A program made the position numbers and the translations under genes. Below, piece by piece: positions 1-10,869 of a stretch of 64,000 nt of DNA. Origin of the DNA: Saururus chinensis (taxonomy: Eukaryota; Streptophyta; Magnoliopsida; Piperales; Saururaceae); assembly GCA_035235625.1 (NCBI GenBank), contig CP141150.1, forward strand, positions 8,370,001-8,434,000, read 5' to 3'. Under the pieces are notes generated by a model that worked only from the letters and a program-made list of their open reading frames with translations, ran no database searches and was not told where the DNA came from. Numbering within the stretch: the first letter of the stretch is position 1; the number at the start of each line of letters is the position of its first letter.

Positions 1-485
1 AGTCACAAAGTAGCATTATTGCCTCCTGTTTCAGTCTTAAATCAGTTGACATTCCAATCAAAAGACCAGGCAAACTCAATCCCAGCAGGTTAACTTCATC
101 ACTCATTTCTATGATAAGTTCAAAAGAAACAAAAAAGGTCATAGAGGGAAGAACACCAAGCAATAGTCAACATAAAAGTCAATACACAGCCTATACAAGC
201 TCAGTGGAAACTTCTAGCCATGAAATTTTCACAACCTCCATAAAACGAAGATTAAAATCGAAAAGTTCTAATTTTGTGAACCATCAAACAACATTCTGAA
301 CAAATGTGCTAGCCGTCAGTCGACAATTTAATGAATTCCATATTGACCCACATTGAGATATGAAAAGTTTGAACAGGAAATCACACGAAATGGGAGAAAC
401 TGGAATGATAAAACCCTTACAGAACCCACGAGAGAGAGAAAGAGAGAGCCTTTTTTTGAAAAAGGAGGGCAGGAACCAGAGAGAA
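1..485. other. Intergenic, 3' side of the ribosomal protein gene
   Basis: I see no gene here. The stretch is AT-rich with short GA-rich runs near 430-450. It lies directly downstream of the minus-strand ribosomal protein gene, so part of it is probably that gene's 3' UTR. The short ORFs on the plus strand have no recognisable domain. Confidence 0.5.
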
Positions 486-734
486 TCAGATGAGCTTGAA
501 AGGGAGGGGCCAAGGGGTGGAGCTGGGCACCTCCACCTTGTCCTTGATCCTGGCGATCTTCTCCTTCTTCTTCGGCCTCGCGTTGCCGTACGACCCCTTG
601 AACCGCTTCCCCCTCTTCGTCTTCTTGTCCCCCCGCCCGCACAGAGACGGCACTCCCGCTCCCGCCGGCGACGGCCTCGTCCCAGCCGCCGCCAGGACCC
701 GCCTCGCCGCCGCCGCGCACCACTGCATCGCCAT
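486..734 (-). CDS. RPS31: Mitochondrial small-subunit ribosomal protein bTHXm / S31
   Basis: This encodes a basic protein of 82 residues that should belong to the small subunit of the mitochondrial ribosome. Residues 1 to about 33 are rich in Ala and Arg and lack acidic residues, as expected of a mitochondrial targeting peptide. The mature part begins with GRGDKKTKRGKRFKGSYGN, a Lys/Arg/Gly-rich THX core, and ends with the plant-type tail STPWPLPFKLI. The open frame extends 7 codons further upstream (to 755), but I chose the ATG at 734 because the residues MAMQW after it look like the usual plant start. The gene is intronless over the coding part. It lies head to head with GC1, with about 300 bp between the start codons. 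The identification comes from remembered family sequence, not a search. The name S31 is used for this plant protein and should not be confused with animal MRPS31. Confidence 0.85.
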   Translation of the reverse strand: MAMQWCAAAARRVLAAAGTRPSPAGAGVPSLCGRGDKKTKRGKRFKGSYGNARPKKKEKIARIKDKVEVPSSTPWPLPFKLI

Positions 735-1043
735 CCCCGCCCCTGGGCACATCAATAGTACTTGGAAGCAGACTAGCCATCGGAGCTAGTGGCCATATAT
801 CCGGGTAAATGGGCCGATTGATAATAAGAGGATCCTCCGAGCCCGACCCGTTTGCGGCATCCTCTCTGCAACTGTGGAATGTCGATCACAGAAACAAGGA
901 ACGGCGGGAAATGGGTGGCGGGTGTGGCTTCCATCTGAACACGACAATTCCTGGCTGATCAGTGATATCTGAGTAGTACCCAACTCCCCTTTTCGTCTCC
1001 TTTCTCGCAGCTGCTGCTTCTTTTGTAGCTTCAAAGGCCGGAC
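735..1043. promoter_or_regulatory. Shared divergent promoter region of RPS31 and GC1
   Basis: This is the whole interval between two head-to-head genes. A TGGGCC word at 810-815 matches the site II class (TGGGCY) common in promoters of plant ribosomal and mitochondrial protein genes, and a second TGGGC lies at about 746. I see no convincing TATA box for the ribosomal gene, which also fits that class. Transcription start sites are not visible, and 5' UTRs of both genes must lie inside this interval. That it drives both genes is inference from spacing and motifs. Confidence 0.5.
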
Positions 1044-4000
1044 ATGGAGCTATGCAGGGTGGGACTTTCCTGGGCAAGTTCAATGGCTCCTGTCTTCCAC
1101 ATTCCACGAAACTCTCCCGTAAAGTGTTTAACTTTTGGCACCCTTTATTTTGATTACACTGCTTTCTACTGAACTGGGATTGATGTGGGCTTTTTGCACT
1201 GTAGGTACATGGGCATAAGAGGTTGAGAGTTGTGTGTGTCAGTACCACTGGCGACTCTGCCACCGATCAATCTTCTAAGGCATGCACTATGTCTTTTTCC
1301 TGATATGGATTTCGGATGAATGATACCTGGTAGCTGTTTGTTTTTTATTTTCATTCGTTTGACGACTTATATTAATGGAAGAATGTCTATGATTATAGGA
1401 TTGATGTCTTCAATGATGATGCTCGGCTATGGCTTTCACTTAGAATTAAATCATCTTTCTAAACTTCATAAAGATTGCTGCTAATTTCCATCCCTGGCTT
1501 GTAATGCTGCCATCTGAAGCTGGTTCCTTTGTTTTACACTCACTGAAAAAATTTGCAGTTCCTTAGTAGATACTTTTGCTTCTACGCTTTCTTTGTCTGC
1601 ATTATTTTTCATAATGTTCAACATTTTCATATTTGAAAATAAATAAGGTCAGACTCATAATTCATTGATCCTTGACCTTGCTAATCCTGGTCAATACATG
1701 TACTTTTTCTATTTGCTTTGTGTATAGCAATAAAAAATTTATTACTACGTTGCAAATACTATATGATTATAAGACATTACTTATAGAAGTTAGCCCCTGA
1801 CGTCAATTGCAATCAAATCAGATGGTTATATCAATTACTGGAGCTACAGGTTTTCTAGGAAAAAGATTGGTCCAAAGACTAATTGCAGGTTATCTTCTTT
1901 TCACGTTAGCTGCAACTTTGCCTCTGTAGAGATCACACGTTTTGATTGATTCTACTTTCTTTTGGATCTGTCCTTTGTTTATATAATATTAGGTTTACAT
2001 GTTTTCAAAATTTGATTTGAAAATGCAGATGACCATACTGTTCGAGTGCTGACAAGGTCTAGGTCAAAAGCTCAATCAGTTTATCCTGGTAAGAAGGTAA
2101 AGGTCTCTTTTAGAAGCAAGTAGATGCAAGTTTGAGATCCGTTTTTGGTTCCTGTAAATTTTGGAAAAAGGAAGTGAATGGCTAAAAGTTTGATCGTTCT
2201 AGTGTAAACAACTATCTGTATTTACTTTTTATTTTCTTTTGCAAGATTTCTTTCTTCTAAATACTACATATCTGCTATGCAAACACTTTACTATGATCTT
2301 TGTCTGGTTGACGGTAGTTGAATGATTATGAAACTTTCACAAGTTTGGAAGTAGACCTGTTGATGTGAAGTTTAATTTTAGAAATCTTGTGTCAATATAT
2401 TCCCAAGCTTGAAAGCATTTAAGCACTTATTTTTGTATGGTATTGTTCCAAGATATTTCTTTTCAACGAGTTCTGTCCAACAATGATGGCTGCTTGTTCT
2501 ACCATAAACTTTTTTACAATGCCTTTGTGCATTTTGTGATTTTCTCTAAATCAGTATAGGGATGTTATAACCATTCAGCATTCAGATCATCTTGTGAACT
2601 TGAATGGAAGAGTAATTTGTTCTTTAACTTCAACAGATCTTAACTTTGCTCTTTAGGCAGCCTTCATACTTAGAATGATTTTTAGAACACTAATCATCTT
2701 TCATGGTAACTTTCTAGCTAAGGAGTATCCTGCAATCACTATTGCCGAGGAGCCAGAATGGAGAAGATGCATACAAGGTTCAGACGCAGTTGTCAACCTA
2801 GCTGGAATGCCAATAAGCACGAGATGGTCACCTGAGGTTCTCTCCTTTCTGTTCTTGTAGATTGAAAGCGCCAGTTTAACATTTTCTTTACTGACAAATT
2901 AGAATTTAATCCTTGCAGATAAAGAAAGAGATAAAACAAAGTAGGACAAAGATCACATCAAAGGTAAATCATCTTCCTTGGCTGTTATGATACGTATTTT
3001 TATAAATTTTACATATGACTATGGAGGATTTTCTGCTTATGTTTATGTCCTTGATTAAAAACAGTTATCCGCACATATACTGCTGTTCAAAAGTTAAAAG
3101 AAATCACTCTGCATCCTCAAATTATCATTTACTTTTGTTAACTTTTGAAGGTTGTTGATCTTATAAATCAATCTGAAGATAATGCTCGACCAGCTGTCTT
3201 GGTTAGTGCAACTGCCATTGGTTATTATGGTATGTGCGAAGTGCTCCTATACTCCATTCTATGTGGATTCATAAAAATATCTTTCTTCAGCTGGTCCTAT
3301 GCACCTCGTGTGCTCAGCAGTGACTGATGTCAGTGGCACTGTGGTGTCTATTGACCAAAGACCTCAAGAGTTTACATATGGTTGCACTTGTCACTGTCAT
3401 TGGTTACCTCTTGTAAGAATATGAGAGACAAAGTAAAAGTATTATTGTGGTATTGAGACAGGATTTCCGGATTCAGCGTACATCAGAAGACTAACAGGTC
3501 ATCTAAGTGTCTATCTGAGAAGAAATTAAACAATTAAAATACGATCTAAAGTTCAGAGTCAAGTGCTGCTTCATGTATGACATTGTTTAAGACTAACAAA
3601 GAAAATTATGGTACATATTCTCATATGCTTCAGGTACGAGTGAAAGTCAAGTATTTGACGAGCAAAGTCCATCAGGAAATGATTACTTGGCTGAGGTAAG
3701 AAGTTTATCTGTAATTGCCTAAGATTGAAAAAAGACGCTTAAGCAAAGTGAATAGGATAAAGTGTTAAATGGCTAAGATTTTCAGGAGCAGTATGGTCAC
3801 TTTCTTTTACCTATCCATTTCAGTGATTGGGTGCTAGGTGGCTTCCTTTTATGTTGATAATAGAAAATGAGATAACTTGATTTTACCAGTAATCAATTTT
3901 GTTATCCTGAGAGTAGTTAGGTTGGCTTATCGTGAAGTTACTACCTTTGGAAGTTCTCAGTTCTCCGGACTGTTGAGGATCCTATAATGAAGAATTTCCT

Positions 4001-5327
4001 TTTTATCGTGTTCATCACTCAAATTTATTCTAACAGAGTACTTCAGGTCTGTAGAGAATGGGAAGCAAAGGCACAAAGTGTTAGCAAGGATGTGAGACTT
4101 GTGCTCCTCCGCATTGGCGTTGTACTTGGAAAAGATGGTGGTGCTTTAGGTCAGCCTCTTTCATTATCATGTTTTACTAGATATTACTAAATACTTATTC
4201 AAGGTATTTTAAAAAAAAATGATTTTAGTGCTCTGCAAATAGACTCACAATAGGCTATTTTCTCCTTGCACATTTCAGTTCTTTACATATACTAGGCAGT
4301 ATAGTAAGGACTATATATAAGGGGAAGAAATAGATCCCAACAAAATACTGTAATACTTTCTTTACAGTCCGCATCATCTAGAGTATCAAAGTTGACACTT
4401 CGTCTGATATTTCATATGACTAGCCACCTCCAAATTATTTTTGCTCATGTTGTTGCTTTCTTGTAAATAATTGCAGCCAAAATGATTCCACTTTTCATGA
4501 TGTTTGCTGGTGGACCTCTCGGCAGTGGCAAACAATGGTGAGCAAAAATATTTTGATGCTTGTGACTTGCAGCTAAATGTACCTTAGTGTATGGATCTAA
4601 TTTCTTTAGGAGTTCAATGAAAGCCATTCAAAGTCATGTAATAATAATTTACTTTCTTTGTTTTATTTTCTTCTTATAACACAAAACAATTTTGCAACAT
4701 TTGTTTAAAATCTGAATTTTTTTGCACTTTTTTCATTTATGATTATGCAGGTTTTCGTGGATACATATTGATGACATAGTGAATCTTATTTATGAATCTA
4801 TATCAAATCCATCTTATGAAGGTAAAATATACATTACACATCTGTTGCCATTGCTGATGTATTGCATAATTCTTCATGATACATAAACAAAAGAACTGCT
4901 CATGATGTATTGCTTCATGTGCTTTTTAATGGTTTCTTCTAATTAAACTTGTGTATCAGGAGTTATAAATGGAACTGCCCCAAATCCTGTTCGGTTGGCT
5001 GAGATGTGTAACCATTTAGGTGAAGTCATGGGCCGTCCTTCCTGGCTGCCAGTACCCAATTTTGCACTCAAGGCCGTCCTTGGTGAAGGAGCCTCCGTTG
5101 TACACATTCTGCCTATATTTTAATACTTTCTGCCTCTGTTTACTTTTAAGTATGTCATTCTTTGAGTTCAGATTAAAAATACAACTTGATCAAATTTGAC
5201 GTGGTGACTGTAGGTATTGGAAGGACAGAGAGTGCTTCCAACCAGAGCCAAAGAATTGGGTTTCAGCTTCAGATACCCCTATGTTAAAGATGCACTCAAG
5301 ACCATTCTAGCATCAGGGGGAAGCTAG
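1044..5327 (+). CDS. GC1: SDR-family epimerase, GC1/SulA type (SDR39U1 homologue), chloroplast
   Basis: This is a split gene for an NAD(P)-binding SDR protein, homologous to Arabidopsis GIANT CHLOROPLAST 1 (bacterial SulA/YfcH type), linked to plastid division at the inner envelope. Exons with GT-AG borders and consistent phase are 1822-1888, 2029-2088, 2718-2836, 2919-2963, 3151-3229, 3634-3695, 4047-4149, 4477-4537, 4751-4821, 4960-5099 and 5214-5327. They give 306 residues. The Rossmann motif TGATGFLG lies at the N-terminus, followed by [35 protein letters not shown] and [10 protein letters not shown]. The C-terminus (RPSWLPVP onward) matches DUF1731. A first exon at 1044-1118, starting [13 protein letters not shown], ends in phase before a GTAAAG donor and would add 25 transit-peptide-like residues (331 in total; the Arabidopsis protein has about 347). 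That exon is the least certain part, and translation could instead start at 1822. No frame is broken. Confidence 0.9.
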
Positions 5328-5483
5328 ATGTCTTTGTTCTACAGTTTTGTATGTAACTACTATTTCTTCATTGGAGGTAGTCTCGTGTTTATTGAGGCAA
5401 AATTTGGGGAAGTATTCTATTTCTCAATCGATTGGAAGAAAGCTACTCCTTGGCAATGTGTGGGCCGCTTCAGTAGTTTCAAG

Positions 5484-6166
5484 CATGGAAGGCCATATCG
5501 ATACAAATGACAATATCGATGATTATGGATACGGGTATACGTCGAAACGGGCATAAACCCTTTTTATAAATATAAAAAAATATTATAATTTATAATATGT
5601 TAATATAATACTTCAATAATAAGACCGTAGAATGTCGTATAAACCGATATGGATATTTTAAAATTAGCTTATTTGGAACCATACGCTATTATACTCTCCG
5701 TCCCATATAAAATATTGCACATTTTTTCCCATATTAAGTGTTATGAAATTAGTTTATTTTAAATCTAAATAATATGCTTAATATGAGTCACAGTTATATA
5801 TTTAAAGAAATACATAATTATAGAGTAATATATATAAAAAAATAATGTTGTGAATTGTATAGACCTACCCGTATTGATCTTATATAACTTTAAAAATATT
5901 ATTTTTAATATAGCAAAAACTTAAACTTATAAAGAAGTTGGGTTTGAATTGTGTTTTTGTTTTAAAGGAAAAAAAATTTAATTTTTTTAAATAAAAATTA
6001 ATTTTTTAAACAAAAAATTATTTTTTAATATTATATTGATACGTATCGGTCGTATCAATATGGTACAATTGATATGTATCAACTTTTGATATGGGGGTGT
6101 GCTGCCCCTATATTCGCATCGGTTTCAACTGATATAGATACGTATTGGTCGATACGACCTTCCATG
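5484..6166. mobile_element. TIR DNA element (CATGGAAGG ends) just behind GC1
   Basis: The ends are inverted repeats: CATGGAAGGCCATATCGATAC on the left and, read on the other strand, CATGGAAGGTCGTATCGACC on the right. The flanking 8-mers GTTTCAAG (5476-5483) and GTTGTAAG (6167-6174) agree at 6 of 8 positions and may be an old 8-bp target duplication, as in hAT elements. The interior is AT-rich, repeats ATCGATAC-like words near both ends and has no coding capacity. A Stowaway-like end (TACTCTCCGTCCCAT) lies inside at about 5692. The element begins 157 bp after the GC1 stop codon, so it may sit in that gene's 3' UTR. Confidence 0.65.
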
Positions 6167-7509
6167 GTTGTAAGTGAACTAATGCTAGTCAATCGCTTCT
6201 TTACAAAATAGATGCATATATCTTATTAGACAATAGTACTAAATTATTTCTTGAAAATTCATACTTATATAAGTGCCAGGGTGATATTTATTGTGCAAAT
6301 AAAATCATGAATGCTTCATGGGGAAAATGGCTTTTCAAGGTTGTCAACTAAAGGGATAACCATCGATATAATAATTGTCCTCTTTGTACAATATGTACTT
6401 GATGAGGCATATTTTATGGTATAAATTTACTATTGTCATCTTCTATGTTGTTGCATGTTTGGATGATGATCACCCTTCCATAGGCATTACAAGACATTAA
6501 AAAAAAGCATAAATAGTGTGTTTAAAATTAAGTTAAAGTAGCTAGCCACGATCTTCAACATGGCTGAGTGATGGTGTAAAGATCAATAAATTTTTAAATT
6601 TGGGACCAATCAAACAAACACAACAAATCACACAACTTTAACGTGGTTTGCCAATCTTTGTTATTTCAACATGGGCAAGATGGTGATAACGTGAAGATCA
6701 ACAAATATCTAGTGCTTCATTGCTCTTTATCATCTTCCTAGTGGATTTGAGAGCTCTCCTTGTTGTTGATTCAAGGACTTTTTCTCTATTTCTCTCAATG
6801 AACACATAGTCTACCTGAGCCATAAGGTCCTAAAAAGTGTGGGAGGGAGTGTTAGCTAGTGTGCATGTGTCTATTTTGAGGTTATGTTCATGTGGAGCTA
6901 TTTACGTGAGCCTGTGAGTCATTAGGGATGACTACTAATTAGTCCTCTCCCATCATTGGAGCACAAGAATAGAGGGCATGTGACAGACACAAAACAAAGG
7001 CTCAAATGGTTGTAGTTTGCCTTGTGGCTCTTCTCTCATAAAAAAAAGGTTGAGATTAGAACCTCCCTCTCTCAAAGGCAATTAAGCTTGGTTGTGTAGT
7101 TTTTGTTGGAGGGTCAATTGGTTGCAACTCTTGAACTCCCTCCTATTGCCCTAGGTGAATTAACTTAAAATAAACTGTAATATGAAGTTGATCAATATCA
7201 ATTGAATGAAAAAATGTTAATGATTTAAAAAATGAATGCACAGGCCTTATATGCAATATGTCACTTGGGATCTTTTGTCAAAATGTTGGTATTAGTGTAA
7301 GCAAATGTAAAATGTAAACCTTCTTCCTTAAATGAAGGAAGCAATAACTATCCCCAGTTGTCTGGTTTCCACCCTTATGTGTGATGTGAAAGAATTGTTG
7401 ATGCTTGCAAATAAAACTATTAATGTTTATTCACAAAAATAGTTTTTTTATTGGGTCAATAAGGACAACTATTTAAGCTAATGATATGCCTTTTTTTTTG
7501 TAGAGTTTG
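6167..7509. repeat. GC1 3' flank, first copy of a locally repeated segment
   Basis: There is no gene here. The stretch 6800-7450 (landmarks GGAGTGTTAGCTAGTGTG, TTCATGTGGAGCTA and AAGCTTGGTTGTGTAG) recurs in decayed form at about 13100-13440, 13680-13990, 14300-14480, 14505-14637 and 17105-17751. It reads as the founding or first copy because it continues directly from GC1. It is cut at 7509 by an LTR insertion. Confidence 0.6.
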
Positions 7510-7911
7510 AGTAAGGACTCTTATTTTGAACCAGTTTATTTTAATATTATTTATCGGTTATCGTGTGGTTTAAGCATTTTTTTGATCAAATTCGGTAGTT
7601 TTTAAAAATAAATGTAGTTTCTAAAGGTTTTAAACAAAACTAGCTCTACATTTATGAATTTTAAGTAGTTTTTAGTCAATTTTGAATTTTTGGGATTTTT
7701 CACTAATTTTCCAAAAATTAGGGTTTGTGTGGGCCCCACTGACAAAATTAGGGTTTTTAGACCAAAATGCCCCAGACATCAATAGAAGACACTATAACAA
7801 TTTTCAGAATTTTTTTAGACCTAATTTTGGGTTAAATTGCCAAATTTCCTAATTTTAGTTAAAAACTTTCTTTCTACCCCACATTTCTATTAGGTATAGC
7901 CCCACCCTTCC

Positions 7912-7950
7912 TATAAAAGAAAAGGGTTGTGTCATTTCCCATTTGGAAAT
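7912..7950 (+). promoter_or_regulatory. LTR TATA box and first leader hairpin, copy 1
   Basis: TATAAAAG lies at 7912-7919, about 400 bp into the LTR, and is conserved at the same place in copy 2 (35458-35465). About 15 bp downstream is ATTTCC-CATTT-GGAAAT (7934-7950), a perfect 6-bp stem with a 5-base loop. In copy 2 the stem is kept with one G-T wobble. A start site 25-35 bp after the TATA box would fall inside or just beyond this hairpin. Confidence 0.55.
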
Positions 7951-8579
7951 AGGCTTAGCCAGGAGATTTGGATTAGGCCTGGAGAGGAAACGATTAGAGG
8001 TGAGTTTAGCTTAATCTTGGTTTAATCTCTAGGTTTTTCCTTAAACTTTTCTTAATCTTGCTTTCCCCCATCATTTCAATCCGTTTTGAAAGCATAAAAC
8101 TATTGTTTTACCTCTCTTCTCCAAGCCTTAATTTTTAAAATCTCGTTTTTAAGCTTCAAAAGCCCTAGATCTAGTGTTTACTTTTGGTTTTTCAAAGCTA
8201 AATCGAGATTAGTAGTATGTTAACTTAAAATCGTATTTTTGGACGGTGTTGGAGGAGATTGAAGGTTCATTCCAGCCCAAATCAACAAGGAAAGGTAATG
8301 GGTCCTTCAGTCTCAACTTTGGGTAGCAAAAATCTCGGTTTTTATGATGTTATTTGAAGTGGGGTTTACTTAATTTAGGCTCTAATGGTGGGTTTAGTAA
8401 ATGCTAATCTTTCATTTCGATTTCTTAGGGTTTTATCTTAGAATGGTTTGGATTAGTATTCTGGAAGGTTTGATGAAGTTTTGATAATGTTTGGTACCAT
8501 GGATGAAGATTTGAAGGTGTTTTCATGGTGTTTCGGTTTTGATTTTTGAAATGAAGAAGAAGGTTAAAACTACTTTGTT

Positions 8580-8691
8580 GGCGATCGAACGGCCTACCAG
8601 AGCGATCAATCAGCAACACTACAGTTTTGGCAAATTTCCAGTATATCCGATCGAACGGCCTTGTAGGGCGATCGAACGGCTACATGACAAT
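8580..8691 (+). repeat. Repeated GCGATCGAACGGCC words in LTR copy 1
   Basis: Words of the type GCGATCGAACGGCC occur at 8580, about 8600 (decayed), 8649 and 8669, arranged as two pairs separated by a T-rich spacer. Related, more decayed pairs occur in every other large LTR of this window (36135-36234; about 11270-11390; about 16370-16440; about 46745-46900). Confidence 0.55.
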
Positions 8692-9468
8692 TTTTGCTAT
8701 TTTTGAAACTTATGTTCATTGCAATGTTTTACTCTATTTGATGATTCTAATGGTTATGGGAGGTGTATTATGATGAAATTAAGCTACTGGAGGTGTAGAA
8801 TTGATGATGGAAGTGTATGGAATGTGTTTAAGTGTGGTTATGTGGCATTATATTATGTTGATAATTATGCAAGTTGATCTTGAAGTACCTTAAGCTTTTG
8901 AATGTTGGAATTCTTATAATTAGGATATGTTTCCAGCAGGGATATTATGTGAAAAATGGTGAGATGTGTTTCTCTTATAATGAGGATAGTTTATGGGTAA
9001 TGGATGTGATTATGTTGTGGCTTAATGAATGGAAGAATCATGCTTGTGGAAGTGAATGTTCGATTTCACATGAATGGATTTAAGCTTTATGGTGGATTTT
9101 GTTTTGATTTCAGTTATGAATCATTGTTTTGAATGTATTCAAGCATGTGTATAGTGTCTTATGAGTTTGTGTCAAGCATTGGGCATGTGCTTAAATATGT
9201 ATGAATACACACATGTATGGGGAATCTACCATGAAATTGTAGTTAATTATACCTTGAGTATGATACATGAGGGGACTGATAGGGAGCACATTCCATGTGT
9301 TGGAACCCACGTAGGTCTTTCTCACGGATGTATCATGTTATTATGCATCATGGATCGGTATTCATGGACGAAGTTTTACCGATGTTTAACAGGAATTAAT
9401 CGATTGTATGCAATGGTTGAGATTGCGTGCCGGATTAATCGCTCGGTGAATTAATCGAAACTTGGTTG

Positions 9469-9908
9469 GTCCGAAAGGACATGTTTTCGATTTAAGTTCC
9501 TCTGTGGAACATGTATACTCCCAGGGTTGAGTTTAGTGAAATAGAATTATATGAGGATGAGTTGTGTATTTGTATTGCGGATTTGAGATTATTATGAGTG
9601 TCATCTGGACCCTGAGAATCCAGAGTGGTATGCTGTGTGCACCCGCTACCACATGTTATAGGGTTCCTTGTGTGGAAATTCGAGCTCTCCCCTCCGCAGG
9701 AGATGTCCCTGGGCAAACACCCATGCTCTAGATTCTCTGTGTGAGAATGGGACATCCTTGGCCAGGATCGTCCAGGGCGAGCAGCTTTAGAGATTGACAA
9801 CCCCGACCTTTTTTCATTTCCTGTGTGGAAATTTGACCGTGTCTCGCCTTCGTGGCCTTGACCGTTTCCTGCCTGTGTGGCAATACTTGTGTTTACTCCT
9901 TGATGGAG
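9469..9908 (+). other. Array of short stem-loops in LTR copy 1
   Basis: These are consecutive small inverted repeats read directly from the sequence: GTCC-GAAA-GGAC (9469-9480); GTTCC-TCTGT-GGAAC (9496-9510); CTGGA/TCCAG with a 9-base loop (9605-9623); TGTG/CACA around 9630-9652; TTCC-TTGTGT-GGAA (9664-9677); CTCC-GCA-GGAG (9692-9702); ATTCTC-TGTGT-GAGAAT (9732-9748); ATCCT-TGGCC-AGGAT (9754-9768); ATTTCC-TGTGT-GGAAAT (9816-9832); GCC-TTCGT-GGC (about 9846-9856); TGCC-TGTGT-GGCA (9870-9882); CTCC-TTGAT-GGAG (9896-9908). If the LTR is transcribed from its TATA box, these would lie 1.5-2 kb into the RNA. The function is unknown. The structure is seen in the sequence, and RNA folding is inferred. 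Confidence 0.6.
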
Positions 9909-9989
9909 GTATTCACCATGTGTATTGATGCATTTTTATTATGAATGTTATGCATAATTGTGTATCATGTGTTTGACACGTTTGTTGTA

Positions 9990-10275
9990 TAGGGTGAATG
10001 TGGTTTATGTGATATGAATGCATGATCAGAAACAGTGTGATTGAGACACTATTATGCAGGTTTATGCAAGTTTATGTGATATGAATGCATGATGAGAAAT
10101 GGTGTGATTGAAACACTATTATGGCGGTTTATGTGATATTAATACATGATTAGAAATGGTGTGATTGAGACACTATTATGCAGGTTTATGTGATATAAAT
10201 GCATGATCAGAAATGGTGTGATTGAGACACTATTATGCAGGTTTATGTGATATGAATGTATGATCGGAAAGTGGT
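9990..10275 (+). repeat. Minisatellite in LTR copy 1
   Basis: There are about five tandem copies of a unit of roughly 57-60 bp containing TTTATGTGATATGAATGCAT and GGTGTGATTGAGACACTATT. Each unit carries a small inverted repeat, GTGT-GATTGAG-ACAC. Copy 2 of the LTR has a different minisatellite at the corresponding place. Confidence 0.8.
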
Positions 10276-10869
10276 ATAGTATGTTAATCTTAGATCTGAA
10301 TTACTATATTGTTATGTCGTCATATTTTCTGATTATTATAGTTATATTCAAAACCATTATTGAGTTTTTATACTTACCCCACTTTCTTGTTTTGTTTTGG
10401 GGCTGCATGGCGTGACACGCAGACGGACAGGATCCTCTATATGAGGAAAAGTCGGAAAGATCTTGGGAGTAGTCGTGGAGGCTCCTAGTTTTGTATGTCT
10501 CTTTGTTTATCTTATTTTGATGTTAGAACCTTGTGGATGATCCTTGTCTTAGATTTGTGATATACTATGTCTTTAATTTCTTTGAGACTTATTTTGGAGC
10601 CAAGTCTGTGACTATAAATTATTAGTATGTGGGTTTGAGATTATGGTTTAATATAGAATTTAACTCTTTTGGTTCTACCTATTTACTCTTGCTCAAAGTA
10701 GTGCGTAAACTCCATAAATTAGATTGCCCGTAGTTGGGGCACAAGTCTTCCTCTATTTTCCTCAATCGTTTCAATCCGTCACCCCCGTGCATTGGTCCAG
10801 CCCTTGGACTGGGTTTGGCTCGGGTCGGGCAGTGCTAGGGCGTGACAGTTTGTACTCAAAGATGGATAT

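Larger units (their letters stand above)
7510..10847 (+). mobile_element. Giant solo LTR, copy 1 (about 3.34 kb)
   Basis: This is a terminal repeat without internal retrotransposon genes. It is bounded by a perfect 5-bp target duplication GTTTG (7505-7509 and 10848-10852). The left end is AGTAAGGAC, where copy 2 at 35035 has TGTAAGGAC, so the first T has probably mutated. The right end is GGGCGTGACA in both copies. The two copies align from end to end: TATA box, CGATCGAACGGCC words, hairpin array, minisatellite, CTGC...CACGCAG hairpin near the 3' end, and terminus. No gag, protease, reverse transcriptase or integrase is present. Joining the flanks restores the local repeat sequence (GTAGAGTTTG + TACTCAAAGATGG), which supports insertion. 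The family (probably Gypsy because of the LTR size) is inference. Confidence 0.85.
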
